Assembly: GCF_000425445.1 (NCBI RefSeq)
Contig: NZ_AUDL01000011.1
Location: forward strand, 124,001 to 188,000
Reading direction: 5' to 3'
Origin: Flavobacterium denitrificans DSM 15936
Lineage (GTDB): Bacteria > Bacteroidota > Bacteroidia > Flavobacteriales > Flavobacteriaceae
Length of the DNA stretch: 64,000 nt
The notes below the pieces were generated by a model that saw nothing but the letters and a program-made list of their open reading frames with translations, was not told the origin of the DNA and ran no database searches. Positions 17,290 to 25,910 of this stretch are shown one piece after another (position 1 is the first letter of the stretch; the number at the start of each line of letters is the position of its first letter). Made by a program: the position numbers and the translations under genes.

Positions 17290-19587
17290 ATGAAAAATAA
17301 AAAAATAATAATTATTGGGGTTTTGTCCCTGTTTACTGTTGGAAATATGAATGCACAAAAAAAGCCGTATTTGGATAAAAATAAAACTATTGAACAACGT
17401 ATAGATTTGCTTTTGCCTTTAATGACTTTAGAGGAAAAAGTGGGACAAATGAATCAATATAATGGTTTTTGGGACGTGACCGGACCGGCTCCGAAAGGCG
17501 GAACAGCTGAATTAAAATACGAACATTTACGAAAAGGATTAGTCGGTTCGATGCTGACGGTGCGCGGTGTGAAAGAAGTACGCGCTGTGCAGAAAATTGC
17601 GGTTGAAGAAACGCGTTTGGGAATTCCGTTAATTATTGGTTTTGACGTAATACATGGCTATAAAACGTTAAGTCCTATTCCGCTGGCAGAAGCGGCGAGC
17701 TGGGATTTGGAAGCGATTAAGAAATCGGCGGCGATCGCGGCTGATGAAGCTTCTGCATCAGGAATTAATTGGACTTTTGGACCAAATGTCGATGTAGCAA
17801 ATGATGCACGCTGGGGACGTGTGATGGAAGGTGCAGGTGAAGATCCTTATTTGGGAAGTAAAATAGGTTATGCACGTGTAAAAGGTTTTCAAGGAGAAAA
17901 TGTTGCTGATTTGGCAAAAGTTAATACGATTGCAGCTTGCGCAAAACATTTCGCCGCTTATGGTTATGTTGAAGCGGGATTGGAATATAATATTGTAGAT
18001 ATCAGCAATTCTAAATTGTACAATTCGGTTTTGCCACCTTTTGAAGCGACGGTTGAGGCGGGAGTCCGTACGTTTATGAATTCGTTTAATACGCTGAATG
18101 GTGTTCCAGCAACAGGAAATGCCTTTTTGCAAAGAGATATTTTAAAAGGAAAATGGAAGTTTGACGGATTTGTGATTTCTGATTATGCTTCGATTCGCGA
18201 AATGATTGCACACGGTTATGCCAAAGATGAGGCCGATGCAACTGCAAAAGCAGTCATTGCAGGTTCTGATATGGATATGGAATCGTATTTGTATGTGGCA
18301 AAATTGGTAGATTTAGTGAAATCAGGAAAAGTAAAAGAATCTTTGGTTGATGATGCTGTTCGCCGAATTCTTCGTGTAAAATTTGAATTGGGATTATTTG
18401 ATGATCCGTACAGATATTGCGATGAAAAACGCGAGAAAGAAGTTGTAGGAAGTAAAGCTAACAATGAAGGCGTTCTGGACATGGCGAAAAAATCGATCGT
18501 TTTGTTGAAGAATGAAAAGAATTTGCTTCCGCTAAAGAAATCAGGACAAAAAATTGCTTTGATTGGTGCGTTGGCAAATGACAAAAACAGTCCATTGGGA
18601 AGCTGGAGAATTGCTGCTGATGATAATACTGCGGTTTCGGTTTTAGAAGGAATGCAACAATATAAAGACAATCAATTGGTGTTTGAAAAAGGAGTAGAAT
18701 TGTTAACGCAAAAAGCTACTTTTTTAACGGAAACTATTTTTAATACAACTGATAAAAGCGGATTTGAAGCTGCAAAAACAGCAGCAAAAAATGCTGATGT
18801 TGTGGTTATGGTTTTAGGAGAATACGGATTCCAAAGCGGTGAAGGAAGAAGCCGTACTGATTTGAATTTACCAGGTTTACAGCAAGAATTATTAGAAGAA
18901 ATTTATAAGGCAAACCCAAATGTAGTTTTGGTTTTAAATAATGGTCGTCCGTTGAGCATTCCTTGGGCAGCGGAAAATGTTCCAGCTATTGTGGAGGCTT
19001 GGCATTTAGGAACTCAGACAGGAAATGCTGTAGCGCAGGTTTTATACGGAGATTATAATCCGAGTGGAAAACTGCCAATGTCGTTCCCAAGAAATGTAGG
19101 GCAGGTGCCAATTTATTATAACAAATACAGCACAGGAAGACCAATTGACAGCGATAAAAATGTTTTCTGGTCACATTATATGGATGTGGAGAAAACGCCT
19201 CAATTCCCATTTGGTTTTGGATTAAGCTATACTACTTTCGATTATAAAAATCTGAAATTGAATAAAACATCATTTGCAAAAGGAGAAAAGGTTCAGGTTA
19301 GTATTGAGGTTACAAACTCAGGAAATTATGATGGAAAAGAAGTCGTTCAATTATACATTCATGACGAATTTGCAAGTATCGTTCGCCCGATAAAAGAATT
19401 GAAAGGTTTTGAATTGGTGAATCTGGAAAAAGGAGAAACTAAAACGATAACTTTTACTTTAACAGACAAAGAACTTGGCTTTTATAACAACGAAGGAAAG
19501 TATTTAGTTGAACCTGGAACTTTTAAAATCATGGTTGGAGGAAGTTCTGATAAAGGTTTGCAAAGTGGGTTTGAGATAAAAGAATAG
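17290..19587 (+). CDS. bglX: Periplasmic beta-glucosidase, GH3, BglX-like
   Basis: A 765-residue protein, the same length as Escherichia coli BglX. It has a signal peptide (1-22), a GH3 N-terminal barrel with GFDVIHGYKTL (about 118-128), and VISDYASIREM with the nucleophile Asp298. The alpha/beta sandwich domain includes GEYGFQSGEGRSR, and a C-terminal fibronectin type III-like domain (about 670-755) follows. It hydrolyses beta-linked glucosyl residues from oligosaccharide ends. Next to the mannan locus it could remove glucose from glucomannan oligosaccharides. It is a single transcription unit after a repeat block and is followed by a strong hairpin terminator. Confidence 0.9.
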   Translation: MKNKKIIIIGVLSLFTVGNMNAQKKPYLDKNKTIEQRIDLLLPLMTLEEKVGQMNQYNGFWDVTGPAPKGGTAELKYEHLRKGLVGSMLTVRGVKEVRAVQKIAVEETRLGIPLIIGFDVIHGYKTLSPIPLAEAASWDLEAIKKSAAIAADEASASGINWTFGPNVDVANDARWGRVMEGAGEDPYLGSKIGYARVKGFQGENVADLAKVNTIAACAKHFAAYGYVEAGLEYNIVDISNSKLYNSVLPPFEATVEAGVRTFMNSFNTLNGVPATGNAFLQRDILKGKWKFDGFVISDYASIREMIAHGYAKDEADATAKAVIAGSDMDMESYLYVAKLVDLVKSGKVKESLVDDAVRRILRVKFELGLFDDPYRYCDEKREKEVVGSKANNEGVLDMAKKSIVLLKNEKNLLPLKKSGQKIALIGALANDKNSPLGSWRIAADDNTAVSVLEGMQQYKDNQLVFEKGVELLTQKATFLTETIFNTTDKSGFEAAKTAAKNADVVVMVLGEYGFQSGEGRSRTDLNLPGLQQELLEEIYKANPNVVLVLNNGRPLSIPWAAENVPAIVEAWHLGTQTGNAVAQVLYGDYNPSGKLPMSFPRNVGQVPIYYNKYSTGRPIDSDKNVFWSHYMDVEKTPQFPFGFGLSYTTFDYKNLKLNKTSFAKGEKVQVSIEVTNSGNYDGKEVVQLYIHDEFASIVRPIKELKGFELVNLEKGETKTITFTLTDKELGFYNNEGKYLVEPGTFKIMVGGSSDKGLQSGFEIKE

Positions 19588-19946
19588 ATTTGTTTAGTTT
19601 CAAAGGGACAAAGGGACAAAGTTTCAAAGTTTTTTTGAATAGCCCCTAGCTTCAGCTAGGGTAATAAGATTTGAATAGAAAAAGGCTTTAGTCGAACTTT
19701 AAAGTTTGGCTAAAGCCTTTTTGATTGCGTTTATGTTTTCATCCATCTAAAGCTGGACGCTATTGAATTTTATTTTTAAATTAAAACTTTGCGACTCTGC
19801 GACTTTGCGAGATTAATTGCAGGCATATTTTCCTTTCGCAGATTTAGCAAATTAGGCAGATTTTTTTATCTCCTGTATCTGCTAAATCTGCGGGAGTTTT
19901 TTGTATTTTTAAAACCTATAAAACTCCAACTTTTTAAATTAAAACA
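19588..19946. other. Intergenic block with hairpins and a GCAGAT repeat
   Basis: This 359-bp gap has no gene. It contains an 8-bp hairpin CCCTAGCT-TC-AGCTAGGG (19644-19661), the terminator at 19679-19722, a CTTTGCGACTCTGCGACTTTGCG stretch written here as tandem GCGACT units (about 19790-19811), and an inverted repeat with arms CGCAGATTTAGCA (19837-19849) and TGCTAAATCTGCG (19880-19892) related to the element at 13511. Confidence 0.7.
19679..19722. terminator. Hairpin terminator after the GH3 gene
   Basis: Arms AAAAAGGCTTTAG and CTAAAGCCTTTTT form a 13-bp perfect stem. An inner pairing of GAACTT with AGTTTG extends it. It has a T tract on one side and an A tract on the other, so it could act in both directions. 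Confidence 0.85.
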
Positions 19947-20903
19947 ATGAAATATAACAGATGTGGGAAAAGCGGTTTGCTGCTTCCAGAGATTTCTTTA
20001 GGATTATGGCACAATTTCGGTTCAGTAGATAATTTTGAAAATGCGGAAAGTATTGCTATTGAGGCTTTTGATAAAGGAATTACACACTTTGATTTAGCAA
20101 ATAATTACGGTCCGGTTCCAGGTTCTGCAGAGGAAAATTTCGGAAAAATATTATGGCATAATTTTCAAGGAAATCTGCGTGATGAAATTGTAATTTCTAC
20201 CAAAGCAGGTTATACAATGTGGAAAGGCCCTTATGGAGACTGGGGTTCTAGAAAATATTTGCTGTCAAGTTTAGACCAAAGTTTAAAGCGAATGAATATC
20301 GATTATGTTGATATTTTCTACTCGCATCGTCCAGATCCTGAAACGCCAATTGAAGAAACGATGATGGCATTGGATCACGCCGTTAGAAGCGGAAAAGCTT
20401 TGTATGTTGGGATTAGTAATTATTCGGCAGAGCAAACCAGAGTTGCGGTTGATGTTTTGAAACAATTAGGAACGCCTTGTTTGATTCACCAAGCAAAATA
20501 TTCAATGTTGCAACGTTGGGTTGAAGATGGTTTACTAGATGTTCTAGAAGAAAAAGGAGTGGGATGTATTGCATTTTCGCCATTGGCACAAGGACTTTTA
20601 ACCGATAAATATTTAAACGGAATTCCTGAAAATTCACGCGCTCATAATCCAAACGGACATTTGAGGGAAGATGAGGTGACGCAGGAAAAAATTGAAAAAT
20701 TAATTCAGCTGAATGAAATTGCTCAAAATAGAAATCAATCTTTAGCTCAAATGGCTTTGGCTTGGCTGCAAAAAGACAAACGAATTACATCGGTCTTAAT
20801 TGGCGCAAGTTCTGTAAAACAATTGTGCAATAATATTGATTGTTTACAGAATACTGATTTTACGGATGATGAATTGAATGCGATTGAGAAGATTTTATCT
20901 TAA
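19947..20903 (+). CDS. Aldo/keto reductase, YghZ-like (L-glyceraldehyde 3-phosphate reductase type)
   Basis: A 318-residue cytosolic NADPH-dependent reductase. The catalytic tetrad is visible: Asp and Tyr in FDLANNYGP (about 49-57), Lys in ISTKAGY (about 93), and His in YSHRPDPETP (about 128). The segment GYTMWKGPYGDWGSRKYL is characteristic of E. coli YghZ and its relatives, which reduce L-glyceraldehyde 3-phosphate and other aldehydes. NADPH binding is expected through IGASSVKQLCNN near the C-terminus. It is a single gene between repeat blocks; a role in the neighbouring sugar locus is possible but not shown. Confidence 0.88.
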   Translation: MKYNRCGKSGLLLPEISLGLWHNFGSVDNFENAESIAIEAFDKGITHFDLANNYGPVPGSAEENFGKILWHNFQGNLRDEIVISTKAGYTMWKGPYGDWGSRKYLLSSLDQSLKRMNIDYVDIFYSHRPDPETPIEETMMALDHAVRSGKALYVGISNYSAEQTRVAVDVLKQLGTPCLIHQAKYSMLQRWVEDGLLDVLEEKGVGCIAFSPLAQGLLTDKYLNGIPENSRAHNPNGHLREDEVTQEKIEKLIQLNEIAQNRNQSLAQMALAWLQKDKRITSVLIGASSVKQLCNNIDCLQNTDFTDDELNAIEKILS

Positions 20904-20936
20904 TTGTGAATTGATAATTCGTAAAAAACACATAAT

Positions 20937-21144
20937 CGTAGAGGCGCACGGCAGTGCGTCTACGGCTCGTTACCATCATGAATATTAAACCTGACAGGTT
21001 ATAATAATCTGTCGGTTTTGTGTTTCCTATAAAACCAACATTTAAACTGGACTGAAGTCCAGCTCTACAATATAATTTGTTCCTTCGGAACGTAAAAGAG
21101 CCTTTGGCTCGATCCATATTGTAGGGCTGGACTTCAGTCCAGTT
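20937..21144. repeat. Cluster of three hairpin elements, including a 29-bp inverted repeat
   Basis: Three elements follow one another. The first is a CGTAGAGGCGCAC/GTGCGTCTACG hairpin (20937-20964). The second is AAACCTGACAG/CTGTCGGTTT (20987-21018). The third is an inverted repeat with arms 21045-21073 and 21116-21144 that match at 28 of 29 positions. Each arm of the third contains its own palindrome (CTGGACT-GA-AGTCCAG), and the spacer holds two more small hairpins (GTTCC/GGAAC and GAGCC/GGCTC). No coding frame is present. The block separates the convergent reductase and GH97 genes. Confidence 0.8.
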
Positions 21145-21165
21145 TTGTTAAATTATAATTGAAAT

Positions 21166-23145
21166 CTATTTTATAATCATTGCCAATCCGCCACCGCTTG
21201 CCAAACGATATTTTAATTTCGTTGTCGAATCAACGGTAATCATTTCCTTTTTATAATCGGTTGCGGCTTTGTCTGCGTTAAGGCCGTCTGAGAAAATTTC
21301 GGCTTCGAATTTTTTGCCTTTTTCAAGGAAAGAAAAATCAATTGTAATATTTCTGGAATCCCAATTTGTGATTGCGCCTAAATACCAAGTATTTCCTTTT
21401 TTTCTGGCGATTGAAACATATTTTCCAACTTCGCCATCAAGAGGTGCGGTTTCGTCAAAAGTAGTTGGAACTTTTGCGATAAAATCGGTGCTTTCTTGTT
21501 CTTTTATATATACGGTTGGGCTATCGGCCATCATTTGCAGAGGTGCTTCAAAAATGGTGTAAAGTGCCAATTGATGACATCTTGTTCCCTGACTCATCGG
21601 ACTAGAATGACTCGGTTTGAATTCGCTTTTTGTTGCATTTCGCATTGCGCCCGGTGTATAATCCATTGGGCCGGCCATCATTCTGATAAACGGAATTGTT
21701 GTGTCGTAAAGTGGAACGTCATCATTTGGTGTCCATTTATTATTTTCAAGACCTTTTACGCCTTCAAAATTTAGAATATTCGGATACGTTCGCTGAATTC
21801 CTGTTGGTTTGTACATCCCATGAAAATCAATAATCAATTTATGATTCGCTGCTTTTTGCGCAATATCATAAACCGAATTGACCATTTTGGCATCGTCACG
21901 ATCTATAAAATCTACTTTAAAGCCTTTTACGCCTAGTTTTGCATAATTGTCAAAAACAGCTTCTGTTTTATTGTGTATTGCCATCCATGAAGCCCATAAA
22001 ATAATGCCGACGTTTCGTTCTTTCGCATAAGTAATCAAAGCTTCCAAATCTACATTTGGATTGTGTTTCATAATATCGGTTTCAACACTCCAGCCTTCGT
22101 CCAAAACTACATATTCCACTTTGTTTTTATAAGCAAAATCAATATAATATTTATAAGTCTGCGTATTGATTCCGGCTTTGAAATCAACATTATAAATGTT
22201 CCAGTCGTTCCACCAATCCCAAGCAACTTTTCCGGGTTTTATCCACGAAATATCTTTTATTCTTGACGGTTCGGCTAATTTCTGAACCATGTCATTGTTG
22301 GCTAAATCGGAATCATTTTCTGAAATTACAATCGCTCTCCACGGAAAAGTTCTTGTCCCTTTAGTTTTTACCAAATAATCGGCTCTTTCCGTAATTAATT
22401 TGTTGAGGTAATTAAATCCGCCATTGGTTTCTTGGGTTGGATATTTTGAAAAACGAGATTCAAAACCTGTTTTGTCTTTATTATTGGTAACAAATAACCC
22501 AGGATAATCTTCCAAATCAGCTTCTAGAAAAACAGCTTTTTTATGGTTTCTATAATCAATTAAAAAGGGTAGAAATGCCAAAGTATCTTTCGCAAATTCG
22601 CTTATTTTTTTGTTTTCATAATGCGATTCAAATGAAGAAATAAAAGGATCTTTCGGGTTTCTTAAATCTCTTACGTACGGCATTAAAGTATTGTAATCTT
22701 GATCGAAATTTAAAACGACTTCCTCTGATTTTACTGTAATGTCTTTTTTCTTTTTGGTGAGAAATCGATACGCAGCGCCATCATCAAAAACGCGAAATTC
22801 AATACTGAAATCATTTTTGAAATTTAAAGTCAGTTGGTTGTATTTATTCTGAACGGATTTCTTTTTGTAAAAAGGCGTTTCAAAAGAAGTATTCACACTT
22901 TCTTTTTTTGTATTTAAAACGATTGGATTTTTTCCTAAAACAACATTTTCGTCCAGTGTCAAAGACATTACGGAAGGTGCTATAATCAAATCTTTTTCAT
23001 GCGAAATCATCCACGAAATTTTATCATTAACAGCAATTTTAACTTCGATTTTTCCATTAGGAGAAAAAACAGTAAAGTCCTGTTTCTTCTGTGCGAAAGA
23101 AAAATTTATGAGTATGAAACAAAAAAGAATAAATATATTTTTCAT
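21166..23145 (-). CDS. GH97 glycosidase, probable retaining alpha-galactosidase
   Basis: A 659-residue secreted enzyme with a signal peptide (1-19). The N-terminal beta-sandwich (about 22-280) is followed by the (beta/alpha)8 barrel containing YVVLDEGW (345-352), GFKVDFIDRDD (408-418) and IIDFHGMYKPTG. GH97 includes inverting alpha-glucosidases (SusB) and retaining alpha-galactosidases (BT1871 type). Asp412 in KVDF sits where the retaining enzymes have their nucleophile, and Glu461 in NFEGVKG is a candidate acid/base. This favours alpha-galactosidase activity on galactomannan side chains. It is the last gene of the leftward arm, 101 bp after GH5 with a repeat hairpin between. An alpha-glucosidase role cannot be excluded. 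Confidence 0.85.
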   Translation of the reverse strand: MKNIFILFCFILINFSFAQKKQDFTVFSPNGKIEVKIAVNDKISWMISHEKDLIIAPSVMSLTLDENVVLGKNPIVLNTKKESVNTSFETPFYKKKSVQNKYNQLTLNFKNDFSIEFRVFDDGAAYRFLTKKKKDITVKSEEVVLNFDQDYNTLMPYVRDLRNPKDPFISSFESHYENKKISEFAKDTLAFLPFLIDYRNHKKAVFLEADLEDYPGLFVTNNKDKTGFESRFSKYPTQETNGGFNYLNKLITERADYLVKTKGTRTFPWRAIVISENDSDLANNDMVQKLAEPSRIKDISWIKPGKVAWDWWNDWNIYNVDFKAGINTQTYKYYIDFAYKNKVEYVVLDEGWSVETDIMKHNPNVDLEALITYAKERNVGIILWASWMAIHNKTEAVFDNYAKLGVKGFKVDFIDRDDAKMVNSVYDIAQKAANHKLIIDFHGMYKPTGIQRTYPNILNFEGVKGLENNKWTPNDDVPLYDTTIPFIRMMAGPMDYTPGAMRNATKSEFKPSHSSPMSQGTRCHQLALYTIFEAPLQMMADSPTVYIKEQESTDFIAKVPTTFDETAPLDGEVGKYVSIARKKGNTWYLGAITNWDSRNITIDFSFLEKGKKFEAEIFSDGLNADKAATDYKKEMITVDSTTKLKYRLASGGGLAMIIK

Positions 23146-23160
23146 GAGAACATTTTTAAA

Positions 23161-23235
23161 CCATAAAAGTGATATAAGTTCATTTTAGTAAAAGCCTAAA
23201 TAAAGCTGTTAAATGAACTTATGTCACTTATATGG
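23161..23235. repeat. Imperfect 25-bp inverted repeat (TATAAGTGACATAAGTTCAT family)
   Basis: The arms 23161-23185 and 23211-23235 match at 23 of 25 positions. The same motif family recurs at 62591-62650. It lies between GH5 and GH97 within the leftward operon and could form a hairpin in the mRNA. Confidence 0.75.
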
Positions 23236-23246
23236 TGGAAATAAAA

Positions 23247-24536
23247 TTACTTTTTCTTTAATTCGGAGTTGTATTTTTTGACAATTTCAAGTGTTGATTT
23301 ATCTCCGTTAAATACCGAATTTAAACCTTGTGGTTCTTGCGGAGGATCTGTAGTTAAAGGATCGCCGGGATTCCATTTTCCAGTATCGTTTACCGCTTTT
23401 CCTTCTCCGCCAAATCCCCAGAAATTAGCTGCTTGCAATGGACCACCACTTTTAACACTTTCTAAGACTCTTCCAAAAATATAGCTGTAAAATTTATCTC
23501 TGTTGATAGAAGAAGCTCCCGCGTTTAAATTTTCATTTTCTCTTGAAAGACCAAATTCTTCAATAATAATAGGTCTTTTTAACTGCTTTGCTACTGCAGT
23601 ATGTTTGTCTATATATTTTCCTGCATTTTGTAAAGTTGCCGGCATTGTTGCCTCGGCATTGTCGGCCTTAAACCAGTTCCAGTTTTTTGGCCAAATATGC
23701 ATGGTCAAATAATCGATATTTGGATTTTGATGCGTTCGTTCAAAAATTTGAATATCATCATTTGAACTGTTTAATCCTTCTGAACCAGTAGAAATTAAAT
23801 GGTTTTTATCTAAACTGTCTATTAAATTGACAATATTGTTTAGCCAAACCGTAAATTTAGCCTCATTTTCTGGCGTAAAAGTTCTCGGTTCATTGCCAAC
23901 CTGCCATGCCATAATGGTATTGTCTTCAGTATATTTCTTTTTAGAATAAGTATTTGTTCTACCCATAATAAACTTTACATGATTTTCTAAAGCTTTCATG
24001 CAAGGCTCGCAACTATGAAACTGTTCCGTGTAAGCCATAAATTGAGGCCATGTATTGGGCGCAATTCCCGGAACTGGCACCGGACCTTTGCCGTTCCATT
24101 CCAAATATTGCGACATGCCACCAGACCATTCCCAGTTGTTTGTCAAAAATAAAACAGCATACATTTTTCGCTTGCTCATTTCACTGATTAAAAAATCCAG
24201 TCCGTCAAGCAAATCTTGATCATATTTTCCTTGTTCATATTGCAACGCAGGACGAACGGTAAAATCGTATTTTCCACCGTCACCTCCAACTAGAATTCTT
24301 AAATTATCGATTCCGTTTTTTTGCATCAAATCCAATTCTCGAAGCAGTCTTTTGCGGTCACCTACCTTTTTAGAAGCTAATAAACTTCCGTACCAATAAT
24401 TTGCTCCAATATAGGAATACGGTTTATCGCCTTTGTAAAATTGTGTTCCTTTCACCGTAATTCTTTCCTGCGCCTGGCAAGCAATTGCAACAAAAATCAT
24501 GGCGAATGAAAGCGTTTTTAAAAATCTGTTTTTCAT
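23247..24536 (-). CDS. GH5 endo-beta-mannanase, probable subfamily 7
   Basis: A 429-residue secreted enzyme. The N-terminus (MKNRFLKTLSFAMIFVAIACQAQ) is either a lipoprotein signal (AIAC, Cys20) or a standard signal cleaved after AQ. The catalytic barrel has MAWQVGNEPRTF with acid/base Glu216 and PIIIEEFGL with nucleophile Glu327. The opening ANYWYGSLLAS and the DNLRILVGGDGG segment resemble GH5_7 mannanases such as CjMan5A. It would cut internal beta-1,4-mannosidic bonds in the periplasm or at the surface. It follows the surface-type GH26 gene by 143 bp in the same operon, with a repeat hairpin in the gap. Confidence 0.85.
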   Translation of the reverse strand: MKNRFLKTLSFAMIFVAIACQAQERITVKGTQFYKGDKPYSYIGANYWYGSLLASKKVGDRKRLLRELDLMQKNGIDNLRILVGGDGGKYDFTVRPALQYEQGKYDQDLLDGLDFLISEMSKRKMYAVLFLTNNWEWSGGMSQYLEWNGKGPVPVPGIAPNTWPQFMAYTEQFHSCEPCMKALENHVKFIMGRTNTYSKKKYTEDNTIMAWQVGNEPRTFTPENEAKFTVWLNNIVNLIDSLDKNHLISTGSEGLNSSNDDIQIFERTHQNPNIDYLTMHIWPKNWNWFKADNAEATMPATLQNAGKYIDKHTAVAKQLKRPIIIEEFGLSRENENLNAGASSINRDKFYSYIFGRVLESVKSGGPLQAANFWGFGGEGKAVNDTGKWNPGDPLTTDPPQEPQGLNSVFNGDKSTLEIVKKYNSELKKK

Positions 24537-24545
24537 ATGATATTT

Positions 24546-24640
24546 TTTAGGAGCTCATCCTGCTATCCGCTGTATCTTTTATGGTGAACCCCACCATAAA
24601 AGGATGCCGCTTCTATCAGGGCTAGGGCTTTGCGTTTTTA
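24546..24640 (-). repeat. Intergenic repeat element with variable central hairpin
   Basis: On the minus strand the element runs GATAGAAGCGGCATCC, then a hairpin TTTTATGGTG-GGGTT-CACCATAAAA (24601-24577), then ACAGCGGATAGCAGGATGAG. The outer parts resemble those of the element at 17131-17205, while the central part differs. It sits between the GH26 and GH5 genes of the PUL. Confidence 0.65.
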
Positions 24641-24679
24641 GAGTTTTTTTATGGTAACTTGAAACCTGCAACAAAAAAG

Positions 24680-25909
24680 CTATTTCGGCATTTCATACAT
24701 CTTCGGCAGGGAATTCACCAAAGCCGATTTTGTTTTGGCACTATAATTTTTAAAATCTGTTGCATTTGAAACCGAGCCTGTCGGGACATAATAGCCGTCT
24801 TTATCATTGTTCCAAAACATTACGTAACTTATTTGGATGTCATTTTTAGTAAGTGAACTATATAGCAAAGTTGAAAACCAATCTATAATGGCCGGATTTG
24901 TGCTGGTTACACGAAAACCAGTTTCGGTCAAAGCGGCAATTTTCACTTTTGTTTTCGCATAATCCGAAAGGATTTTGAGTTTAGAATTTGCACGGTCGGC
25001 ACCAGTTTGACCTTGATTGCTAAAATCACCGTAATTGTCCATTCCAATAATGTCGACATATTTATCACCCGGATAACGACTCAAATAATCAGCCTGTGTG
25101 GTATATGAATTGTCAGGTGAAAAAGCATATAAAATGTTGTGAACGCCCTTGGTGTTTTTTAAATAATCAACCGTGAATTGGTATGCTTTTTTATATTCAT
25201 CGACAGTGCAAAAATTCGCTCCCCACCAAAACCAGCTTCCGTCAAATTCATGAAACGGCCTGAAAATTATTGGAATCAATTCTCCGTTTGATCCTTTTAA
25301 ATCAGAAACGACGTTGGCAATTTTATCTAATTTTTTCTTGTACCATTCATTATTTGCTCCACCTGGTAAAATACTTTTAAAAGCTGTGTTTTTTTGTTCT
25401 GATGTCATATCAGCAGCATAAAAAGATTCTTCTTTGTAAGGTTCTCTCAAATGCCAACAAAAAGTATTGATTATGCCTTTTGCGTAAGCATTTTTAACAG
25501 CAGACTTAATTTTGATCTCCTCTCCATAAAACCAATTGCCTATTTGTTCATTGTTGTTTTTATCGGTAATAAACATAAAATCAGAACCTAAAACTGCAGG
25601 GTCGTAACCGGTATTTTTTTTAATATCAGAATCGCCTCCAGCATCTTGATAAAAACTATTGAAAGCGTCCTGCTGACCTATTGCTGTTTTGGTTTTTGCT
25701 AGTTTTTTTAAATTATAAAATAAAGCGACAGTTTCTTTTGTAGCACTGACATCAACCATATAAGTTGGCGCGTTTGAAGTTGTCAAAGGATCATCCTGAG
25801 CTGGAGGATCTACAATTACTTCTCTTGGATCTTCATTGTCTGAAGAACAGCTTACAACGGCTGAAAATAATAAGCTGAGAAATGCTATTTTAAGAAAGTT
25901 AGTTTTCAT
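24680..25909 (-). CDS. GH26 beta-mannanase, surface lipoprotein type
   Basis: A 409-residue lipoprotein with signal LLFSAVVSC (Cys21) followed by SSDNEDPRE, an acidic stretch like the lipoprotein export signal that sends Bacteroidota lipoproteins to the cell surface. The GH26 barrel shows PIIFRPFHEFDGSWFWWG with acid/base Glu221 and AALTETGF with nucleophile Glu329. Further family motifs are CWHLREPY and YPGDKYVDIIGMD. It should cut beta-1,4-mannan endo-wise. Its start lies 1 bp from the stop of the epimerase gene upstream, so it is firmly in the leftward operon. It is about 30 residues longer than the second GH26 of the locus because of the acidic linker. Confidence 0.92.
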   Translation of the reverse strand: MKTNFLKIAFLSLLFSAVVSCSSDNEDPREVIVDPPAQDDPLTTSNAPTYMVDVSATKETVALFYNLKKLAKTKTAIGQQDAFNSFYQDAGGDSDIKKNTGYDPAVLGSDFMFITDKNNNEQIGNWFYGEEIKIKSAVKNAYAKGIINTFCWHLREPYKEESFYAADMTSEQKNTAFKSILPGGANNEWYKKKLDKIANVVSDLKGSNGELIPIIFRPFHEFDGSWFWWGANFCTVDEYKKAYQFTVDYLKNTKGVHNILYAFSPDNSYTTQADYLSRYPGDKYVDIIGMDNYGDFSNQGQTGADRANSKLKILSDYAKTKVKIAALTETGFRVTSTNPAIIDWFSTLLYSSLTKNDIQISYVMFWNNDKDGYYVPTGSVSNATDFKNYSAKTKSALVNSLPKMYEMPK

Positions 25910-25910
25910 T

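Noticed and set aside
17758..18671. Long minus-strand frames within the GH3 gene
   Set aside because: They are antisense to a gene with complete GH3 motifs and have no independent support.
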